The notes under the pieces were generated by a model. That model had not been told where the DNA came from. It searched no databases and was given only the letters and a program-made list of their open reading frames with translations. DNA of 64,000 bases from positions 3,844,001 through 3,908,000 of the forward strand of contig CP064963.1 in NCBI GenBank assembly GCA_016699165.1, given 5' to 3'. Shown here in pieces: positions 58,213 through 64,000 of this stretch (position 1 is the stretch's first letter; each line of letters opens with the position of its first letter). The DNA is from Candidatus Melainabacteria bacterium (lineage in GTDB: Bacteria; Cyanobacteriota; Vampirovibrionia; Obscuribacterales; Obscuribacteraceae). The position numbers and the translations under genes are program-made.

Positions 58213-59060
58213 ACAAAAACCAAATTACTGACAAATTGTTGCTAAGCCTTACAGCAAGCGCTTTTGCAGGGATTTTCGCTCTTGCTCAACCAGCCCTCGC
58301 GGCAGATTCGAGTCTTGCAAAAGACGACGAAGAGCATATCGAGCGGACTGTTCTTAGATATAAATCGGCTGTGGAAGTCAATCCCAACAAATCTGAAATT
58401 AGATTGAAATTAGGTCAAGCTTATTTATTGTCCGGAAATTTACCACTAGCACTTGAGCAATTCCAGGCAGCGTCTAAGATTTCACCGACCGAATCAGAAC
58501 CATACGTGTATATCTCGCGCATATATCTCAAGCAAGGAAAAGATGCCGATGCTCTGAAAGCCTTGTTAGATGGGCGTGATCGCAACCCCAACGATGCCAA
58601 TATAAATTACAGAATAGGCCAGTTGTATATGCGAATCGGAAAAATCGAAGATTCTATAAAGTATTATCGCGAAGCAATTAAATTAAACAAAGATCACGGA
58701 GATGCCCATCGTGAGTTGGGTGCAGCACTTGGCCTCAAAGGCGATTCTGAAGGACAACTTACAGAATTGAATAAAGCGCTTGAGATAAACAGCAACGACG
58801 CTAACGCATATTTCTACCAAGGATCGGCTTATCTCGCCCTTGGAAAAATGAATGATGCTGAGATTGCTCTTAAAAAGTGCGTTGATTTAGACGACAAGAA
58901 TGGCGATGCATTCAGGCTCCTGGCTGGAATTCAGGCCGGTGGTGGTCACTTCCAGGAAGCACTTGGTTATGCCGACAAAGCCGTGGCAATCGATCCGGGT
59001 AACAAAGCGTTCCTCAAGACCCAAGCCTTGATCAAGAAGAAAGCTACTGAGCAACGTTAA
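58209..59060 (+). CDS. second exported TPR-repeat protein
   Basis: A 283-residue protein with a signal peptide (about residues 10-32, ending LAAD). TPR repeats cover about residues 40-280 (NKSEIRLKLGQAYLLSGNLPLAL, PNDANINYRIGQLYMRIGKIEDSI, NDANAYFYQGSAYLALGKM). The ATG overlaps the previous stop (ATGA). The two probably act as an envelope scaffold pair; partners are not evident here. Confidence 0.88.
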   Translation: MNKNQITDKLLLSLTASAFAGIFALAQPALAADSSLAKDDEEHIERTVLRYKSAVEVNPNKSEIRLKLGQAYLLSGNLPLALEQFQAASKISPTESEPYVYISRIYLKQGKDADALKALLDGRDRNPNDANINYRIGQLYMRIGKIEDSIKYYREAIKLNKDHGDAHRELGAALGLKGDSEGQLTELNKALEINSNDANAYFYQGSAYLALGKMNDAEIALKKCVDLDDKNGDAFRLLAGIQAGGGHFQEALGYADKAVAIDPGNKAFLKTQALIKKKATEQR

Positions 59061-59361
59061 GAAGTTAGAACAATATAATTGGGCTAAAGGCGCACCCATT
59101 TTGGATTTATGGGGTAGTCAAGAAAACCCGTCTATTTTTGGCTTTCGCTCTTTTCATCTATCATTAAGCTTTTAAAAAGCTTAAAAACATAAGTATCTTG
59201 CTTACTTGCAAACCGTCGCACTAAGCTCTACCATTTAACGAACTAGGACATATACACAAGCGGGCACGCGCATGGGTGAGAACCCAAAATGACTGCGCTA
59301 TTCTGCATCCCTATTAGTTGTCCGGTGCAAACATAGAGTAGAAACTACGAGGGTGTATGCC
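59061..59361 (+). other. intergenic region upstream of ftsZ
   Basis: This region of about 300 bases holds a perfect inverted repeat (10-base arms around one central base) at 59164-59184, AT-rich and possibly a terminator of the TPR pair or an operator. A small hairpin with a GAGA tetraloop (about 59274-59287) lies closer to ftsZ. A GAGGG ribosome site (59349-59353) sits eight bases before GTG 59362. No convincing promoter hexamers or genes are seen. Confidence 0.4.
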
Positions 59362-60558
59362 GTGCTTGAGCAAGCTGCAAAAAAAGAATCGGTGAAAAAT
59401 TTGGAACTGAAAGCAAATATAAAAGTTGTAGGTGTCGGCGGCGCCGGATCTAACGCAGTCAACAGAATGATTGCCGCAGGATTGAATAACGTCGAATTTT
59501 GGACATGTAATACTGACGCTCAAGCTCTTGAGCACTCAGCTGCAAAAAATCGTTTGCAAATCGGCGCGAAGCTGACCAGAGGACTTGGTGCCGGCGGTAA
59601 CCCGCAAGTTGGAACCAAAGCTGCTGAAGAAAGCCGCGAAGAAATTGCCGAAGCACTCAAAGGTGCTGACATGGTTTTCATCGCTGCTGGGATGGGTGGT
59701 GGTACCGGAACCGGTGCTGCTCCAATCGTGGCTGAAATAGCCAAAGAGCAAGGTGCTTTGACAGTCGGTGTGGTATCGCGTCCCTTCTTGTTTGAAGGAC
59801 GTCGCAGAGCCAACCAGGCTGAAAATGGCATTGCCGAAATCAAATCAAAAGTAGACACTCTGATTGTTATTCCTAACCAGAGACTGCTTGAAGTTGTTGA
59901 CCACAGAGCTTCGATGCAAGAAGCTTTTGTAGAAGCAGACAAAGTATTGATGCAAGGTGTGCAAGGTATCTCGGACATCATCACAGTGCCCGGACTTATA
60001 AATGTAGATTTTGCAGACGTCAAAGCTGTAATGCAAACTGCCGGTTCCGCCTTAATGGGCGTCGGTCGTTCGTCTGGCGAAGGCAGAGCAGTGGAAGCTG
60101 CACGCAACGCCATCAACAGCCCATTGCTCGAAAGCACTATCGAAGGCGCATCTGGTGTTATCTTCAGCGTCACTGGTGGTTCCGACCTCACATTGCACGA
60201 AGTTCAAGAAGCAGCAAATGTTATTTACGAAGCTGTTTCGGAAGACGCCAATATCATATTTGGTGCTGTTCTCGACGACAGATTGCAAGGTGAAGTGTTG
60301 ATTACAGTTATCGCAACTGGATTCGACATGGCTGTTATCAATGGTCAAATGGTCCAACAAACTGCACGTCCTGTAGCAAATGCTACCGGAACTGACATTC
60401 GCAACCCCTACCAAAGAAGACCTACCCAAGTCTCGCAAGAAATGCCAAAACCAGTTCTTGCCGGTGGCGAGCGTACAAACTCAAACACTAGCGAAGACAT
60501 GCAAAAAGTCGCAAGTGACATTCTCGACATTCCAGAGTTTTTGAAAACAAGAAAATAA
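59362..60558 (+). CDS. ftsZ: cell-division GTPase FtsZ
   Basis: FtsZ polymerises to form the Z ring. The product has the N-terminal VVGVGGAGSNAVNRM nucleotide site, the tubulin signature GGGTGTGAAP, the catalytic T7-loop region NVDFADVKAVM, and a conserved C-terminal peptide DIPEFLKTRK. I take GTG 59362 (398 residues) because GAGGG is eight bases upstream; the GTG at 59353 would sit directly on that site. No other division genes are adjacent; ftsEX are 27 kb away. Four bases separate it from mtnA. Confidence 0.97.
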   Translation: MLEQAAKKESVKNLELKANIKVVGVGGAGSNAVNRMIAAGLNNVEFWTCNTDAQALEHSAAKNRLQIGAKLTRGLGAGGNPQVGTKAAEESREEIAEALKGADMVFIAAGMGGGTGTGAAPIVAEIAKEQGALTVGVVSRPFLFEGRRRANQAENGIAEIKSKVDTLIVIPNQRLLEVVDHRASMQEAFVEADKVLMQGVQGISDIITVPGLINVDFADVKAVMQTAGSALMGVGRSSGEGRAVEAARNAINSPLLESTIEGASGVIFSVTGGSDLTLHEVQEAANVIYEAVSEDANIIFGAVLDDRLQGEVLITVIATGFDMAVINGQMVQQTARPVANATGTDIRNPYQRRPTQVSQEMPKPVLAGGERTNSNTSEDMQKVASDILDIPEFLKTRK

Positions 60559-60562
60559 CTCT

Positions 60563-61648
60563 GTGAAATCGGAAGTAAATTACGGTACATTGCCCTTGTC
60601 CTTAACGGATGAGGGCAATTTGCTTTTACTAGATCAACGCAAACTGCCTTATAAGACAGAATTTTTTGATGCGACTACATTTGAAAATTGCTGTATTGCA
60701 ATCAAAGATATGATTGTGCGCGGCGCACCTTCAATTGGATGTGTAGCCGCTTTTGGTCTGGCCATGGAAGGCGTTCGACTGGCTGAAAAAATTAGCCAGA
60801 AATCCGAATTTTTGCATGCTCTGGATCAAGCCTGTCTAGTTATTCAAGCAACAAGACCAACTGCAGTCAATTTGATGAATGCCACCAATGTCATTAAAGA
60901 CAAAGCGCACTCGCATAATTTGGATGATACAAGCAAAATCGCAAACGAGCTTATGCTTGAAGCAAAGCGCTACATGCAAGAGAGTATCGACGTAAACAAG
61001 AAGCTTTCAGACTTTGGCGTAGAGCTGGTTCCTGACAAAGCAGGGATACTCACTCACTGCAATGCGGGCTCAATTGCTGCTTGTGGTTGGGGCACCGCCC
61101 TTGGTGTTATGCGCTCGGCACAGCTTGCTGGCAAAAATATTCAAGCATTCGTTGGTGAAACAAGACCACGCCAGCAAGGTGCGCGCCTCACTATGTGGGA
61201 ATTGGCACAAGACAATATTCCAGCTACTCTCATTTGTGACACAATGACCGGTCATTTCATGAAAGAAAATTGCATAGATATGATTGTGGTTGGCGCCGAT
61301 CGCATTTGTGCTAATGGCGACACTGCAAATAAAATTGGCACATATAACCTGGCTGTCCTAGCCAAATATCACGATATTCCGTTCTATGTGGCGGCACCAC
61401 TTTCCACTTTCGACCCTGAACTTGCCTCAGGCGATCTGATTCCAATAGAAGTGCGAGATGGAGCAGAAGTGACGCACATAGCCGATTTAGATAATAGAGT
61501 TAGTGTCACTATCGCAGATGCCAAAACGCGCAACCCTGCATTCGATGTCACGCCTGCGTCTTTAATTCATGCATTCATTACCGAGGCTGGCATATTGAGA
61601 CCAGATTTTAAGCAAAGTATCTCCAGGGCTTTCGGCCAGACACACTGA
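60563..61648 (+). CDS. mtnA: S-methyl-5-thioribose-1-phosphate isomerase
   Basis: MtnA isomerises methylthioribose-1-phosphate to methylthioribulose-1-phosphate in the methionine salvage pathway. The 361-residue protein has VRGAPSIGCVAAFG, ILTHCNAGSIAACGWGTALG with the catalytic Cys, CDTMTGHFM, and VGADRICANGDTANKIGTYNLA with the catalytic Asp. It starts at GTG 60563 four bases after ftsZ. None of the other mtn genes is in the window. An eIF2B-related protein is excluded by the presence of the Cys/Asp pair. Confidence 0.95.
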   Translation: MKSEVNYGTLPLSLTDEGNLLLLDQRKLPYKTEFFDATTFENCCIAIKDMIVRGAPSIGCVAAFGLAMEGVRLAEKISQKSEFLHALDQACLVIQATRPTAVNLMNATNVIKDKAHSHNLDDTSKIANELMLEAKRYMQESIDVNKKLSDFGVELVPDKAGILTHCNAGSIAACGWGTALGVMRSAQLAGKNIQAFVGETRPRQQGARLTMWELAQDNIPATLICDTMTGHFMKENCIDMIVVGADRICANGDTANKIGTYNLAVLAKYHDIPFYVAAPLSTFDPELASGDLIPIEVRDGAEVTHIADLDNRVSVTIADAKTRNPAFDVTPASLIHAFITEAGILRPDFKQSISRAFGQTH

Positions 61649-61662
61649 TACAGACGTTGTTT

Positions 61663-63696
61663 ATGCGACTCGTTTCAACGCTTTTAGTTTTCTTTACGCT
61701 GTTTGCACCGATGATGGTGTTTGCGCACAATCCTCTTCCGCCTGGATATAAGCCACCATCGGGTCCGTATTCAAGCTTGCAACAAAACAAAAGTGGTCTG
61801 CAGGATCCCATATATCAAGGCAATTTCCAGTTGAGTGGCGCAGTGCATGTTGATGAAAAGTTGATGAAAGTCTCTGAAGCAGCTAGCGATATCGATTTTG
61901 TGTTAGAGCAGGCGGCTACTTCTATGAGTACTTGCCTAAAAATTGATGAGCAAAAGGATAGATTAGAAAGAGGCTATAAGGTCCTTGATTCTAATCCATC
62001 GGGTAGCACTGTTGCTGCTAATTTCAGGCAAGTAGAGGCAATTATCAGGCAGGCAAAAGTGGAATTTGAGCGGTATAGCTCTAGCAGAACCAGGGGTAAT
62101 AATGCCTATAACCCGCACATCAGATCTGGTAATGAGTTGCTTATGCAAGCACGAGAGAAGCTTAGGAGTTCTCGGCCTGTAATAAATTTGTTGTGGAAAA
62201 CTGCACAAGGAGTCGCGCAAGCTTCAGAACAACTTGCTATTTACTTAAACGAAATTCGCAAAACGCAGGGTGCTAGTCTTCCACCAACTGTATCGCAAGT
62301 GAAACCAGTAACTGTACCAAAAGTTGCACCAGATATAAGATCCCAAATCCCACCCTCCTATAGAGCAGAAGGCTCATCACATCCAAATTTAAATAATAAA
62401 CTCAGTATATTTTTCGAGTCACTTAAACAAAGAGCACTTAGCGAAACACTTGATCCAACTGAAAGAGAAAGGGTAATAACAAATCTAACCGAAAAATTTA
62501 CTGGTATTGGTGAGGGTCTCAATGAAGCTAAGGAAGACGTAAAGACTCAGGCAAAGAGAGCTTTTGATGAAACGATTAGGCAAACAGAGTCGTTTAAAAA
62601 AGACCCTTTGGGTACGATACAGAAAACAAAAGAAGCGTCCGAAGAATTCGCTTCTAGTATGGCTAATTCAACTCTAAGAGCCTTAGACGAAGCCGCTAAA
62701 GATAGCAATGCATTCGACCGTTTACTAAAAAATAGTGTTGCGATGGTGGCGAAATCATCAGCTCAATATTCGCAATTGTCACCAAAAGAACAGGGAAAGA
62801 TTATTGGCAAGAATCTCTTCTGGTCAGTCAATCCTTCTGGAAGTATTGAGGGAGTATCGTTAGCCAGCCAATCATTTAGCAGAGCAAAAACCGTCATTAA
62901 GCCACATATGACCGAATTAAGTGCTGAGTTGAAAATGCTTACTGATGCTGGAAAAGAGCAGATTGCAGCTCAGAAAGTTAAACTTCAAAACTTTGCAGCA
63001 AGAATTGGTGGAAATCAAAGACCTACGCTTGCAACATCAGGACCTTCAATGCCCACAGGTCCTCCGGGGAAATCGGACGTAGAAGATCTTTACGATTTGG
63101 CGAAAAGGGATGACTCTTTCAGCGCTGCTAGTAGTAGCACCGGAAAGGCTATTGTCTCAAAAAGCAAAGTTAGTCTTGGTACTAAATTCGGTACCGTAAT
63201 TGCAGATGACCTAGCCATCAATGAAGGTTGGGTGCTCGATGGACAAAATATTTCTAAAGGTTTGGAGTGGCCAAAAGGTTGGCGCAAACCGAGTAGAGGT
63301 GATTATCTGACTTCAAATGGTAAGCTCTATTTTCGGCCGGACGATGCATCGCGAGCGTTATTTAAGATGAGCGAAGATACTTTAATTCCGATTGAAAAAG
63401 GTGTTCCGGATTACATCGCTTATAGCCCCGACAAGACTAATCACGTTTACTGGGGCGAGCTTTCTGGAAATCATGCGAAAGATCAATTACTTTTTACCAA
63501 AATCCTCGCGGAAAGGAAATGGATGAATTTGACCAGCGAGAAAGAGATTGGGCAATACTTAAGCGATGGAAAATTAGCAATTCATCACTTTCGTGATTTT
63601 ATTGACGACTCGCATATATTCCAGGTGATCCGTCAAGATATTCACCAGTATTTCGGACACTCTGGCTACGCATTTAAATTGAGGCAAACGAAATAA
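61663..63696 (+). CDS. secreted protein with C-terminal HNH-like nuclease toxin domain
   Basis: I take ATG 61663 (677 residues) because it gives a clean signal peptide (STLLVFFTLFAPMMVFA) and TTG 61657 adds only two residues. The middle (about 30-440) is helical and coiled-coil-like. The last 170 residues or so form a distinct domain with GDYLTSNGKLYFRP, HVYWGELSGNHAKD and a C-terminal block with His641-His642, His661 and GHSGYAF around His666. The spacing HH-x(18)-H-x(4)-H-SGY resembles the WHH/LHH group of HNH/EndoVII toxins. Its stop overlaps a SUKH gene, a typical immunity partner. It is a probable polymorphic toxin exported by Sec. Confidence 0.7.
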   Translation: MRLVSTLLVFFTLFAPMMVFAHNPLPPGYKPPSGPYSSLQQNKSGLQDPIYQGNFQLSGAVHVDEKLMKVSEAASDIDFVLEQAATSMSTCLKIDEQKDRLERGYKVLDSNPSGSTVAANFRQVEAIIRQAKVEFERYSSSRTRGNNAYNPHIRSGNELLMQAREKLRSSRPVINLLWKTAQGVAQASEQLAIYLNEIRKTQGASLPPTVSQVKPVTVPKVAPDIRSQIPPSYRAEGSSHPNLNNKLSIFFESLKQRALSETLDPTERERVITNLTEKFTGIGEGLNEAKEDVKTQAKRAFDETIRQTESFKKDPLGTIQKTKEASEEFASSMANSTLRALDEAAKDSNAFDRLLKNSVAMVAKSSAQYSQLSPKEQGKIIGKNLFWSVNPSGSIEGVSLASQSFSRAKTVIKPHMTELSAELKMLTDAGKEQIAAQKVKLQNFAARIGGNQRPTLATSGPSMPTGPPGKSDVEDLYDLAKRDDSFSAASSSTGKAIVSKSKVSLGTKFGTVIADDLAINEGWVLDGQNISKGLEWPKGWRKPSRGDYLTSNGKLYFRPDDASRALFKMSEDTLIPIEKGVPDYIAYSPDKTNHVYWGELSGNHAKDQLLFTKILAERKWMNLTSEKEIGQYLSDGKLAIHHFRDFIDDSHIFQVIRQDIHQYFGHSGYAFKLRQTK

Positions 63697-64000
63697 TGCA
63701 TAATTCGAAAACACTAAAATTGCGTCCCTGCAAAGGTGAGTTCATTCCCTGTTCGCTTGAGGAACTAAAGGAAATTGAAGAACTGCTTGAATCAGATCTG
63801 CCTGATGATTATAAAGACTTTGTCTTGCATTATGGTTGGTCTTATTTCTCACCACCGGCTGTCGTGAAAACTATTGAAAGGCCTCCAGAAGGTTATACGA
63901 TTCCCTCTGAGGATTACGTAGCGACAGGTACCTTTTATGGTGGACTGGATGTGGATGATGATCGCAGTCTTCTCATGAATCTGAAAACTTTGCCACTTTA
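63696..64000 (+). CDS. SUKH (SMI1/KNR4) immunity-like protein, N-terminal part
   Basis: The frame begins at ATG 63696, sharing one base with the toxin stop (TAATG), and leaves the window after 101 codons. The sequence has the SUKH opening pattern SLEELKEIEELLESDLPDDYKDFVLHYG (split here by comment): first SLEELKEIEELLES, then DLPDDYKDFVLHYG, that is, an acidic helix followed by LP-x-DY-x-x-F. It continues with GTFYGGLDVDDDRSLLMN. SUKH proteins neutralise a variety of toxins, especially nucleases. The translational coupling strongly supports a toxin-immunity pair. Confidence 0.8.
   Translation, partial: MHNSKTLKLRPCKGEFIPCSLEELKEIEELLESDLPDDYKDFVLHYGWSYFSPPAVVKTIERPPEGYTIPSEDYVATGTFYGGLDVDDDRSLLMNLKTLPL

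Noticed and set aside
59520..60191. Minus-strand frame of 223 residues within ftsZ
   Set aside because: It is an antisense shadow of a highly conserved gene.
1..64000. CRISPR array, insertion sequences, prophage and integrase genes
   Set aside because: No regularly spaced direct repeats, transposase, integrase or phage structural genes were seen.

Overview
The window looks like a chromosomal segment of a Gram-negative-type bacterium with moderate GC (low-to-mid 40s by eye, not computed). The best guess is a non-photosynthetic relative of the Cyanobacteria (Vampirovibrionia/Melainabacteria, perhaps Obscuribacterales). Four points support this: the B12-binding/radical-SAM (TIGR03960-type) gene next to an RNase E/G gene, an FtsZ ending in a short cyanobacterial-like DIPEFL tail, an ExbB/ExbD/TonB set, and many secreted TPR, Pro-rich and zinc-ribbon proteins of unknown function. 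No 16S rRNA is present, so this placement is inference.

Layout. 1-2.5 kb: start of a P5C dehydrogenase gene on the minus strand, then a tightly overlapping three-gene cassette of unknown function led by a TIGR04255-like protein. 2.6-6.8 kb: thymidylate synthase, DHFR, a c-type cytochrome, Aat, a secreted cyclophilin and an adenosine-deaminase-like enzyme. 7.1-10.8 kb: a histone-H1-like Lys/Ala/Pro repeat protein, an unknown gene, then a bufferin/HvfABC-type RiPP locus. In that locus a secreted precursor carries four 7-residue Cys repeats and is followed by DUF692 and DUF2063 proteins. 10.7-17.5 kb: TlyA, tRNA-Ser(UGA), a SpoIID/LytB protein, two TPR lipoproteins and a large pseudo-protease/DUF4388 protein. 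17.5-25 kb: pncB, and a minus-strand run including miaA, a Yip1-like protein, sppA and two Obscuribacter-style unknown proteins.

25-33 kb: a VirB10/TrbI-like secreted protein, a TonB-like fusion with ExbB and ExbD, aroE, an SCP2-domain protein, a DciA-like protein and ftsEX. 33-41 kb: two more cyclophilins, secreted unknowns, an amino-acid permease, a YmdB-type phosphodiesterase, a PHP phosphoesterase and a thioredoxin-fold protein. 41-47 kb: a structured leader before the radical-SAM and RNase E/G genes. 47-51 kb: uvrA, fur, feoA and a Cys-rich zinc ribbon in one minus-strand unit. 51-59 kb: a very acidic 992-residue protein, a membrane Ser/Thr kinase, DUF445 and two secreted TPR proteins. 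59-64 kb: ftsZ, mtnA, and at the right edge a secreted protein with an HNH-like toxin C-terminus that overlaps by one base a SUKH (SMI1/KNR4) immunity gene.

Most of the window is housekeeping: folate and dTMP synthesis, cell division, tRNA and rRNA modification, NAD salvage, methionine salvage and RNA decay. The most interesting accessory content is the variant Cys-repeat RiPP locus (8.7-10.75 kb), the TIGR04255 three-gene cassette (0.7-2.5 kb), the toxin-immunity pair (61.7-64 kb), the split pseudo-protease (14.3-17.0 kb), and two structured non-coding stretches at about 32.9-33.1 kb and 41.06-41.24 kb.
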